64,000 nt of DNA from SIG307 sp964609025. Its GTDB lineage: Bacteria > Bacillota > Clostridia > Lachnospirales > Lachnospiraceae. Below are positions 7,261 through 14,641 of this stretch, piece by piece. The DNA lies in the NCBI GenBank assembly GCA_964609025.1, contig CAZSQM010000003.1:90595-154594 (forward strand). Direction: 5' to 3'. Made by a program: the position numbers and the translations under genes. Under the pieces are notes generated by a model. It saw nothing but the letters and a program-made list of their open reading frames with translations. It made no database searches and was not told the origin of the DNA. Within the stretch, counting starts at the first letter, position 1. Every line of letters begins with the position of its first letter.

Positions 7261-8577
7261 ATGAAGAAAAAACAGCAGGAGCATAAAATCAAAGAAGTAG
7301 TACCGGGCAGTATTGCCGAGGAACTGGAAATCGAAGCGGGGGATGTACTGCTTTCTGTCAATGACAAACCGGTGGTGGATATTTTCGATTACCGGTATCT
7401 GTCGGAGGAGGAAGAAGTGACGCTTTTCATCCGCAAGGCGGACGGCGAGGAGTGGGAGCTTGAAATCGAGAAGGACGCGACGGAGGATTTGGGACTTGTT
7501 TTTGAGGAGGGGCTGATGGATGCCTACCGCTCCTGCCGGAACAAGTGTATTTTCTGTTTTATCGACCAGATGCCGCAGGGCATGCGGGATACGTTGTATT
7601 TTAAGGACGATGACGCAAGGCTTTCTTTCTTGCAGGGAAACTATATTACGCTGACGAATCTTTCCGAGGAGGATATGGAGCGGATTTTGTTTTATAAGCT
7701 TTCACCGATTAACATTTCCGTCCATACGACCAATCCGAAGCTTCGCTGTAAGATGTTAAATAACCGTTTTGCGGGGGAAGCGCTGGGAAAGATAAAGCGG
7801 TTTTACGATGCGGGGCTGGAGATGAACGGTCAGATTGTGCTGTGCAAGGGGTATAACGACGGGGAAGAACTGGAGCGTACCATTCATGATTTGACGGCGT
7901 ATCTGCCGTTGATGCAAAGCGTGTCCGTCGTTCCGGTCGGAATGACAAAGTACCGGGAGGGGCTGGCAGAGTTAGAGCCGTTTGAGCGGGAAGACGCGCG
8001 TGCGGTGTTGGAAATTATCGAAAAATGGCAGAGAATCATTTATGAACGGTACGGCACAAGGATGATTCACGCAAGCGATGAGTGGTATATTTTAGCCGGG
8101 CTGCCGTTTCCGGAGGAGGAAGCCTACGAAGGGTATCCGCAGATTGAGAACGGCGTGGGCATGGTGCGTTCGTTGACGGAGGAAGTGGATGCGTTTTTGA
8201 AGGAATGCAAAGGAGATCATCGTAAAAAGAAACTTACGCTGGCAACCGGAGTGCTTGCCGCGCCGGTCATAGAGGAACAAATCGCAAAAATCAACCGGAA
8301 ATACCCGGAGATTGAGGCGGAGGTTATAACGATTCTCAACCGCTTTTTCGGAGAACGCATTACCGTGGCGGGACTTTTGACCGGAACGGATATTATCGAT
8401 CAGTTAAAGGGAAAAGAACTGGGAGAGTATTTGTTGCTGCCGGAGGTGTTATTAAAGAGCGGCGAAGACCTGTTGTTGGATGATTTGCATATTTCCGATA
8501 TTGAAAAGGCTTTACAAACCAGAGTGCGTATTGTAAAATCAGAAGGAGAGGCACTGGTGCGTGCCGTAATTGAATAA
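7261..8577 (+). CDS. DUF512 PDZ/radical-SAM-like protein
   Basis: The 438-residue protein begins with a PDZ-like segment (about residues 8-70: VPGSIAEELEIEAGDVLLSV), followed by three close cysteines at 92, 96 and 99 in CRNKCIFCFIDQMP. This CxxxCxxC arrangement fits a radical-SAM iron-sulfur cluster. The C-terminal half is the DUF512 domain. In Clostridia and cyanobacteria the family is very often beside der/engA, as here (33 bases upstream of der). The substrate is unknown to me; the constant link to der suggests ribosome assembly or RNA modification, which is inference only. Confidence 0.87.
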   Translation: MKKKQQEHKIKEVVPGSIAEELEIEAGDVLLSVNDKPVVDIFDYRYLSEEEEVTLFIRKADGEEWELEIEKDATEDLGLVFEEGLMDAYRSCRNKCIFCFIDQMPQGMRDTLYFKDDDARLSFLQGNYITLTNLSEEDMERILFYKLSPINISVHTTNPKLRCKMLNNRFAGEALGKIKRFYDAGLEMNGQIVLCKGYNDGEELERTIHDLTAYLPLMQSVSVVPVGMTKYREGLAELEPFEREDARAVLEIIEKWQRIIYERYGTRMIHASDEWYILAGLPFPEEEAYEGYPQIENGVGMVRSLTEEVDAFLKECKGDHRKKKLTLATGVLAAPVIEEQIAKINRKYPEIEAEVITILNRFFGERITVAGLLTGTDIIDQLKGKELGEYLLLPEVLLKSGEDLLLDDLHISDIEKALQTRVRIVKSEGEALVRAVIE

Positions 8578-8609
8578 CCAGAGAGCAAAAGAAAGGACTA
8601 TATCCTGAA

Positions 8610-9938
8610 ATGAGTAATCCGATTGTAGCGATTGTGGGACGGCCGAATGTCGGCAAATCCACTTTATTTAATGCCCTTGCGGGGGAACGTATTTCTATCG
8701 TAAAAGATGCTCCGGGTGTGACCCGTGACCGTATTTACGCGGACGTTACATGGCTGAATTATAAATTCACGCTGATTGACACCGGCGGTATCGAGCCGGA
8801 AACAAAGGACAAAATGCTTACCTATATGCGGGAGCAGGCGCAGATTGCCATTGATACCGCCGATGTGATTATTTTCTTAACGGACGTCAGACAGGGGCTT
8901 GTGGATGCGGACTTTAAGGTGGCGGATATGTTGCGCCGTTCCGGAAAGCCGGTTGTTTTGACGGTCAATAAGGTAGACGATTTTGAAAAGCTTCTGCCGG
9001 ATGTATATGAGTTTTATAACCTTGGTATCGGCGACCCGATTGGGGTTTCCGGTGCGTCAAGGCTTGGCTTTGGTGAGCTTTTGGATGCAGTAGCGCAGCA
9101 TTTTCCGGAGTCGTCCGGCGAAGAGGAGGCGGAAGAACTGCCAAAGATTGCGGTAGTCGGCAAGCCGAATGTGGGCAAGTCTTCCATTATTAACAGGCTG
9201 ACCGGAGAAAACCGTGTCATCGTATCCGATGTTGCGGGAACGACCCGCGACGCCATTGATACGGTGGTGCGTTATGAAGATAAGGAGTATATTTTTATCG
9301 ATACGGCGGGACTTCGCCGGAAAAATAAAATTAAAGAGGAATTGGAGCGGTTCAGCATTATTCGGACCGTCAGTGCGGTGGAGCGCGCCGATGTGGTGGT
9401 TGTCGTGATAGACGCAACCGAAGGCGTTACCGAACAGGACGCAAAGATTGCGGGTATCGCCCATGAACGCGGCAAAGGCATTATCATTGCGGTGAACAAG
9501 TGGGACGCGGTGACGGATAAGGACGATAAGACGATTTACCGTCAGACGGAGCGTATCCGCGAAATCCTTTCCTTTATTCCGTATGCGGAAATCCTGTTTA
9601 TTTCCGCCGTAACGGGACAGCGTATTACGAAGCTTTTTGAACGGATTGATATGGTGATTCAGAGCCGGACGCTTCGTATCGCAACCGGTGTGTTAAATGA
9701 GATTCTGATGGAGGCAACCTCCCTGCAGCAGCCGCCGTCCGATAAAGGAAAGCGCCTGAAGATTTTCTTTATGACGCAGGTGGCGGTGGGACCGCCGACC
9801 TTTGTTATTTTTGTCAACGACAAGGAGCTGATGCACTTTTCCTATCAGCGTTATATTGAGAATAAAGTCCGGGAAACGTTCGGATTTACCGGAACTTCGT
9901 TGAAGTTTATTATCCGGGAACGGTCGGAAACAAAGTAA
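8610..9938 (+). CDS. der: Ribosome assembly GTPase Der (EngA)
   Basis: Der is an essential double GTPase of 50S subunit assembly. The 442-residue protein has two complete G domains: P-loops GRPNVGKST (about residues 10-18) and GKPNVGKSS (about 183-191), each followed by DTxG and NKxD motifs, and a C-terminal KH-like domain (about 350-440). Length and order are normal. It lies between the DUF512 gene and plsY with short gaps, suggesting one transcript. Confidence 0.97.
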   Translation: MSNPIVAIVGRPNVGKSTLFNALAGERISIVKDAPGVTRDRIYADVTWLNYKFTLIDTGGIEPETKDKMLTYMREQAQIAIDTADVIIFLTDVRQGLVDADFKVADMLRRSGKPVVLTVNKVDDFEKLLPDVYEFYNLGIGDPIGVSGASRLGFGELLDAVAQHFPESSGEEEAEELPKIAVVGKPNVGKSSIINRLTGENRVIVSDVAGTTRDAIDTVVRYEDKEYIFIDTAGLRRKNKIKEELERFSIIRTVSAVERADVVVVVIDATEGVTEQDAKIAGIAHERGKGIIIAVNKWDAVTDKDDKTIYRQTERIREILSFIPYAEILFISAVTGQRITKLFERIDMVIQSRTLRIATGVLNEILMEATSLQQPPSDKGKRLKIFFMTQVAVGPPTFVIFVNDKELMHFSYQRYIENKVRETFGFTGTSLKFIIRERSETK

Positions 9939-9962
9939 ATTAAGAAATGGCGGAACTGTAAG

Positions 9963-10619
9963 ATGATTTGGCGAATAATTCTTTGTCTGGTAATGGGGTA
10001 TGGGTTCGGATGCTTTTCTACCGGTTATTTTGTAGGAAAACGGCATCATGTGGATATCAGAAATTACGGAAGCGGAAATGTGGGAACGACGAATGCGCTC
10101 CGTACCCTCGGGAAAAAGGCGGCGCTGATTACGCTTTTGGGCGACGTATTAAAATGTGCGCTTCCGGTACTCTTTGTAAAGTATGTGCTGTTTCCGGAGC
10201 TGCCGTATTCTGCGCTGCTTGGGCTGTACACGGCACTCGGCGCGGTGTTGGGGCACAATTTTCCGTTCTACCTGCATTTTAAGGGCGGAAAGGGAATTGC
10301 GGTTATGGTAGGAGCGATTCTTACCTTTGATTTAAGACTTTCCCTGCTTTGCCTTGTGACCTTTGCCGTTGCGGTTGCGATTACCCGCTATGTGTCCCTG
10401 GGTTCTCTTTTGATTGCGGTGGAATTTCCGATTTGGGTGGCGGTAACCCGGCCGGGGGACTGGCATATGCTCTGCGTCAGCGCATTTTTTGCGGTTTCCG
10501 CATTTTATACCCATCGGGCCAATATCGGCAGGCTGTTGAAGGGAACGGAAAACAAGCTCGGAAAGAAAACGGAGCTTCCGGTACAGGAGCTGCCGAAGGA
10601 AGAAAAAAAGGAACCGTAG
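9963..10619 (+). CDS. plsY: Acyl-phosphate:glycerol-3-phosphate acyltransferase
   Basis: PlsY is a membrane enzyme that transfers an acyl group from acyl phosphate to glycerol-3-phosphate, the first step of phospholipid synthesis. The 218-residue protein has several hydrophobic segments and the three conserved loops: GSGNVGTTNALRTLGKK near residue 37, LGHNFPFYLHFKGGKGIA near residue 95, and the third loop with THRANIGRLLKGTENKLG near the end. The last 15 or so residues are a charged tail. gpsA, which makes its substrate, follows 75 bases downstream, so the pair works in one pathway. Confidence 0.95.
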   Translation: MIWRIILCLVMGYGFGCFSTGYFVGKRHHVDIRNYGSGNVGTTNALRTLGKKAALITLLGDVLKCALPVLFVKYVLFPELPYSALLGLYTALGAVLGHNFPFYLHFKGGKGIAVMVGAILTFDLRLSLLCLVTFAVAVAITRYVSLGSLLIAVEFPIWVAVTRPGDWHMLCVSAFFAVSAFYTHRANIGRLLKGTENKLGKKTELPVQELPKEEKKEP

Positions 10620-10694
10620 AAGAACATACTGTAATATAAATATGCTTACGGTAGGACGAACGGTCTGCGGAACGAAACCAGAAAGGAAAGAAAG

Positions 10695-11738
10695 ATGCGT
10701 AAAGCGCATCCGAAGGTGGACGGTATGAAGAAGGTTACGGTACTGGGAGGCGGTACTTGGGGCGTTGCCCTTACGATATTACTTGCGGGAAACGGCCACG
10801 AAGTAACGCTTTGGTCAAAGTTTAAGGAAGAAACCGATGCGTTAGAGCAAAATCGGAATGAGATTAAAAATCTGCCGGGAGCGAAGCTTCCGGAAAGCGT
10901 AAAAATGACGAATGATTTGGAAAAAGCGACAGCCGGGCATCCGGATTTGATTGTGTTAGTAACGGCGTCCCCGTTTGTACGGGAGGTGTCAAGGGCGTTA
11001 AGCCCTTATGTGGAGAAGGATACGGTGATTGTTCACGGTGCCAAGGGCATTGAAAACGATACGCTTTATACGATTACGGAAATTATTGCCCAGGAAATTC
11101 CGCAGGCAAAGGTGGCGGTCATCTCCGGTCCGAGCCACGCGGAGGAAGTGAGCAGACAGATTCCAACGACCGTTGTTACGGGAGCGGCAACGAAGGAAAC
11201 GGCACTGTATGTGCAGGACATCTTTATGAACGAGTATTTCCGGGTATATACAAGCCCGGACGTAATGGGCATTGAACTGGGAGGTTCGTTAAAAAATGTG
11301 ATTGCGCTTGCGGCTGGGATTATCGACGGACTCGGTTTCGGCGATAATACAAAGGCGGCGTTAATCACCCGCGGTATTGTGGAAATTGCAAGGCTCGGGC
11401 AGGCGATGGGCGCCCGGTACGAAACCTTTGCGGGGCTTTCCGGTATCGGTGATTTGATTGTTACCTGCACAAGCAGACACAGCAGAAATCATAACGCAGG
11501 CTATCTGCTCGGACAGGGAAGCACGCTGGAAGAGGCAAAAAAGAAGGTCGGTCAGGTAATTGAGGGCGTGAATTCCGCCCACGCCGCGCTTATGCTGGCA
11601 AAGAAATACCGGATTGAGATGCCGATTGTAGAACAGGTAAATGAGGTGTTGTTTGAAGGCAAGTCGGCAAAGGACGCCCTTGCGGATTTACTGCTTCGTG
11701 AAAAGGTAGACGAATATAGCTCCCTGAACTGGGAATAA
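10695..11738 (+). CDS. gpsA: NAD(P)H-dependent glycerol-3-phosphate dehydrogenase
   Basis: GpsA reduces dihydroxyacetone phosphate to sn-glycerol-3-phosphate for lipid synthesis. The dinucleotide-binding motif VLGGGTWGVAL lies at the N-terminus, and the substrate-binding LGGSLKNVIALAAGI and NTKAALITRG blocks follow. Two starts are possible: ATG 10695 has a well-placed AAGGAAAG; ATG 10725 would give the more usual length beginning MKKVTVLGGG. The stop codon overlaps the -35 of a putative sigma-E promoter for spoIVA, and a hairpin terminator begins six bases later. Confidence 0.96.
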   Translation: MRKAHPKVDGMKKVTVLGGGTWGVALTILLAGNGHEVTLWSKFKEETDALEQNRNEIKNLPGAKLPESVKMTNDLEKATAGHPDLIVLVTASPFVREVSRALSPYVEKDTVIVHGAKGIENDTLYTITEIIAQEIPQAKVAVISGPSHAEEVSRQIPTTVVTGAATKETALYVQDIFMNEYFRVYTSPDVMGIELGGSLKNVIALAAGIIDGLGFGDNTKAALITRGIVEIARLGQAMGARYETFAGLSGIGDLIVTCTSRHSRNHNAGYLLGQGSTLEEAKKKVGQVIEGVNSAHAALMLAKKYRIEMPIVEQVNEVLFEGKSAKDALADLLLREKVDEYSSLNWE

Positions 11739-11762
11739 TCCGGGTCCCCCTTGGCATATACT
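11732..11762 (+). promoter_or_regulatory. Putative sigma-E promoter of spoIVA
   Basis: GGAATAAT at 11732-11739 and CATATACT at 11755-11762 are spaced by 15 bases. Each differs by one base from the Bacillus sigma-E consensus (GKMATATT, CATACAMT). spoIVA is a known sigma-E gene. The -35 overlaps the gpsA stop codon and the -10 lies in the loop of the hairpin at 11745-11785, so the transcript would begin near 11769, inside the loop. Confidence 0.6.
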
Positions 11763-11789
11763 GTAATCAGCATATACAAGGGGGATTTT
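11745..11789 (+). terminator. Hairpin terminating gpsA and burying the spoIVA ribosome binding site
   Basis: TCCCCCTTG (11745-11753) pairs perfectly with CAAGGGGGA (11777-11785), followed by TTTT. The 23-base loop holds two direct copies of GCATATAC (11754-11761 and 11770-11777). The 3' arm contains AAGGGGG, the only credible ribosome binding site for spoIVA, whose ATG is at 11792. In transcripts coming from gpsA, the site would be paired. Confidence 0.75.
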
Positions 11790-11791
11790 CT

Positions 11792-13267
11792 ATGGAAACG
11801 TTTGATTTATACAAAGATATGAAGCTGCGTACCGGCGGCGAAATCTACATAGGCGTGGTAGGACCGGTCAGAACCGGTAAATCTACTTTTATCAAACATT
11901 TCATGGATGAGATTGTGCTTCCGGTCATTACGGAGGAGGCAGAAAAGGTACGGGCGGTAGACGAACTGCCGCAGTCGGCGCAGGGCCGCACGATTATGAC
12001 GACAGAACCGAAATTCATCCCGAAGGAAGCCGCAAATATTGAGTTCGCGGACGGAACCAACGTAAAGCTCCGTCTGATCGATTGCGTCGGTTACATGGTC
12101 GAAGGCGCGGCGGGACATATGGAAGGGGAAAAGGAACGTATGGTAAAAACGCCGTGGTCGGAGATGGAACTGCCGTTTACAAAAGCGGCGGAAATCGGCA
12201 CGGGAAAGGTAATCAAGGAGCATTCCACCGTGGGAGTCCTTGTGACGGCGGACGGGAGCTTCGGCGAGCTGACACGGGAGAATTATGCGGTGCCGGAGGA
12301 ACGCACCATCAATGAACTGAAACGCCTCGGAAAGCCTTTTGTCGTTTTGTTAAATTCGGCCAGACCGAGGGCGGCGGAAACGGAAACGCTGGCAAGGGAA
12401 CTGGCAGAGCAGTACGACGTAACCGTAATACCGACCGACTGTACAAGACTTGGAAGGGCGGAACTGCTGCATATTCTGGAAGAATTGCTGGCGGCGTTTC
12501 CGGTAACGGAGATGGTATTCCATCTGCCGAAATGGGTAGAGCTTTTGGAGAACACAAACGAAATCAAAAAGGAAGCAATGGAAAGCGCGAAGGAGCTTTT
12601 ATTGCGGGGCAGAAGAATGCGGGATGTCAGAGAGCAGAGAGAGTTTCCGACCGGCATTTATTTTGACCGGATTATCCCGTCGGCGGTACATATGGAAAAC
12701 GGCAGGGTGGAATACAGCATGGAGCCGAAAAAGGACTATTATTATCAAATGCTGAGTGAACTGATGGGCTGTGAGGTGACCGGAGAATATCGTTTTTATC
12801 AGGTATTAAGAGAACTGGCAAAACGGCGGGGCGAGTACGAAAAGGTAGCGTCGGCGTGCGAGGAGGTCGTAAATAAGGGGTACGGCGTGGTGCTGCCGGA
12901 GGCTTCGCAACTGACGCTTTCCGCACCGGAGCTGATTAAGCAGGGCGGAAAGTACGGCGTAAAAATCCGCGCGACAGCACCGTCGATTCATATGATACAG
13001 GCGGATATCGTAACGGAAATCGCACCGATTGTGGGAAGCGAAGAACAGGCGAAGGATTTGATTTCTTATATGAAGGAACAGGAGGAAAACGGAGAAGAGG
13101 GAATCCGTACCGCCAATATTTTCGGAAAGACCGTGGATAAACTGGTGGAGGAGGGCGTGAACGCTAAAATCGGAAATATTAACGAGGAGTGTCAGACAAA
13201 ACTACAAGAGTCGATTGAAAAAATTATTAACGACAGCAACGGCGGCGTGATTTGCTTTATCATCTAA
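11792..13267 (+). CDS. spoIVA: Stage IV sporulation protein A
   Basis: SpoIVA is an ATPase that polymerises on the outer forespore membrane and forms the base layer of the spore coat. The 491-residue protein is within a residue or so of the Bacillus protein in length. The N-terminal P-loop GPVRTGKST (about residues 24-32) and the TTEPKFIPKEA block that follows are diagnostic; the C-terminal 60 residues carry the membrane-associating tail ending in GVICFII. It shows that the host forms endospores. The ribosome binding site lies within the arm of a terminator hairpin, and a sigma-E-like promoter overlaps the end of gpsA. Confidence 0.97.
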   Translation: METFDLYKDMKLRTGGEIYIGVVGPVRTGKSTFIKHFMDEIVLPVITEEAEKVRAVDELPQSAQGRTIMTTEPKFIPKEAANIEFADGTNVKLRLIDCVGYMVEGAAGHMEGEKERMVKTPWSEMELPFTKAAEIGTGKVIKEHSTVGVLVTADGSFGELTRENYAVPEERTINELKRLGKPFVVLLNSARPRAAETETLARELAEQYDVTVIPTDCTRLGRAELLHILEELLAAFPVTEMVFHLPKWVELLENTNEIKKEAMESAKELLLRGRRMRDVREQREFPTGIYFDRIIPSAVHMENGRVEYSMEPKKDYYYQMLSELMGCEVTGEYRFYQVLRELAKRRGEYEKVASACEEVVNKGYGVVLPEASQLTLSAPELIKQGGKYGVKIRATAPSIHMIQADIVTEIAPIVGSEEQAKDLISYMKEQEENGEEGIRTANIFGKTVDKLVEEGVNAKIGNINEECQTKLQESIEKIINDSNGGVICFII

Positions 13268-13329
13268 GGCAGTTTTTTGGCAAAAATGACGAAAAAGGCG
13301 GCAAAATCAAAAAAATTTTTGCCACAATG

Positions 13330-13358
13330 TTGACAAAAACAAGCAACCTTGTTATAAT
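13330..13358 (+). promoter_or_regulatory. Consensus sigma-A promoter for the NlpC/P60 gene
   Basis: A perfect TTGACA (13330-13335), a 17-base spacer and a perfect TATAAT (13353-13358) lie 62 bases upstream of the leader of the secreted hydrolase gene. This is the strongest promoter in the window, so the product is probably abundant. A weak GGCAAAA/TTTTTGCC hairpin at 13300-13323 lies just before it, after spoIVA. Confidence 0.9.
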
Positions 13359-13426
13359 TAGCTCGTAATAAATTTAATAATTATGTAACATTTGAATAGA
13401 GATTGCTTGTTTGGAGGTACATTCTG

Positions 13427-14509
13427 ATGAAGGTTAAGTCGAAGCTATCACTGGCACTGCTGTTCGGTGCCGTGATTTCCCTTATGGGAACGGATCAATC
13501 GGCGCAGGCTGCTGTCATTACCGGCGGCAGTGCCCTTGGTGGTTATTCTGTTGTATCCAGCGACTTTTTTGTAAATATGACGAAGGAAACTGCGGGAGAG
13601 GCGACGGAGCTTTTTTCTAAGGTGGAGATACCGGAGGGAATTGCGTTCGCCGATGTTACGACTTCTTTAAATGTAAGAACCGGCCCGAGTACGGACTATT
13701 CCCGTATCGGTCAGCTCGGCAGAAATGCGTATTGTATCGTAGAGTCTGTGGAGAACGGTTGGGCGAAGATTACGTCCGGCAAGGTAAGCGGTTACTGTGT
13801 TACGGATTACCTCATTATGGGGGACGAAGCCGTAGCGCTTGCGGAAAGTCTCGGTACGGTAACGGCTACCGTGCGTAGCGGGATTAAGAATTTAAATGTA
13901 CGTTCCGCACCAGACACAACGGAGGATAATGTCATTGCCAAAGTCAGCGGCGGAGAAAGCTTTAAGGTAGTCAGGGAAGTGGTAATCAGCAAAAACGACC
14001 CGGAAGCCAAGACCTTTGTGCAGATTGAATGGAACAGTGATGCGGAAGAAAACGCAGAGGCTTATGTCAGTGCAGAGTATGTTACGGTTGCTTACAAATA
14101 CAAGGAAGCAGTGGAAAGCAGCAGTTACGGTGACGGCGTTTCCCAGCTGCGCACCAACTTAATCGACTTTGCCATGAAGTACCTTGGTACGCCTTATGTA
14201 TGGGGCGGCAACAGCCTTACCAAGGGTGTGGATTGTTCCGGTTTTGTAAAGCAGGTATTTACGCAGTTCGGTTACGGTTACAATATGCCGCGCGTATCCA
14301 GGGATATGGCGGCAAAGTACAGCAGAGTGTCCGCGTCCGAAGCAAAGGCGGGAGATTTGGTATTCTACCACAATTTGAGAACCGGAGTGGTAGATCATGT
14401 GGCGATCTATATCGGCAACGGGAAGATTATCCATGCCAATAACGGCGTAGAGATTTCCAATGTAAACTATCGTACCGTATACAAGTACGCAAGAGTGATT
14501 TGGGATTGA
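13427..14509 (+). CDS. Secreted SH3-domain NlpC/P60 cell-wall hydrolase
   Basis: The 360-residue protein has a signal peptide (residues 1 to about 31, ending SAQA), two bacterial SH3 segments (about 78-135, with TSLNVRTGPSTDYSRIG; and about 150-225, with NLNVRSAPDT), and a C-terminal NlpC/P60 cysteine peptidase domain (about 245-360). The catalytic Cys270 is in GVDCSGF and the histidine in VDHVAIYIG near residue 324. Such enzymes cleave D-Glu-diamino-acid bonds in peptidoglycan stems. The ATG at 13427 is chosen because GGAGG lies nine bases upstream. It has its own consensus promoter and a strong terminator, so it is monocistronic. Confidence 0.94.
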   Translation: MKVKSKLSLALLFGAVISLMGTDQSAQAAVITGGSALGGYSVVSSDFFVNMTKETAGEATELFSKVEIPEGIAFADVTTSLNVRTGPSTDYSRIGQLGRNAYCIVESVENGWAKITSGKVSGYCVTDYLIMGDEAVALAESLGTVTATVRSGIKNLNVRSAPDTTEDNVIAKVSGGESFKVVREVVISKNDPEAKTFVQIEWNSDAEENAEAYVSAEYVTVAYKYKEAVESSSYGDGVSQLRTNLIDFAMKYLGTPYVWGGNSLTKGVDCSGFVKQVFTQFGYGYNMPRVSRDMAAKYSRVSASEAKAGDLVFYHNLRTGVVDHVAIYIGNGKIIHANNGVEISNVNYRTVYKYARVIWD

Positions 14510-14554
14510 TAGATGATGATAAGCTTCCGGTTACAGAGCTTTGCTCAGAAGTGT

Positions 14555-14589
14555 AAAAGTCAAGGCAGGCATGCCTTGACTTTTTTTTC
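14555..14589 (+). terminator. Rho-independent terminator of the NlpC/P60 gene
   Basis: AAAAGTCAAGGCA pairs with TGCCTTGACTTTT around a four-base loop, followed by a T run. The 3' arm also supplies the TTGACT -35 of the next promoter. Confidence 0.93.
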
Positions 14590-14604
14590 TGCTACCGCTA
14601 TACT
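14576..14604 (+). promoter_or_regulatory. Promoter overlapping the terminator
   Basis: TTGACT at 14576-14581 lies in the 3' arm and tail of the terminator; 17 bases later comes TATACT at 14599-14604. It would drive the MutS-like gene at 14642 and perhaps rnhA and mutS. Confidence 0.75.
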
Positions 14605-14641
14605 TTATTTTGTATGAAAAGAGAAATAAGCGAGGGTATTC

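Noticed and set aside
13300..13323. GGCAAAA/TTTTTGCC hairpin after spoIVA
   Set aside because: The stem is weak and not followed by a T tract; a terminator cannot be claimed.
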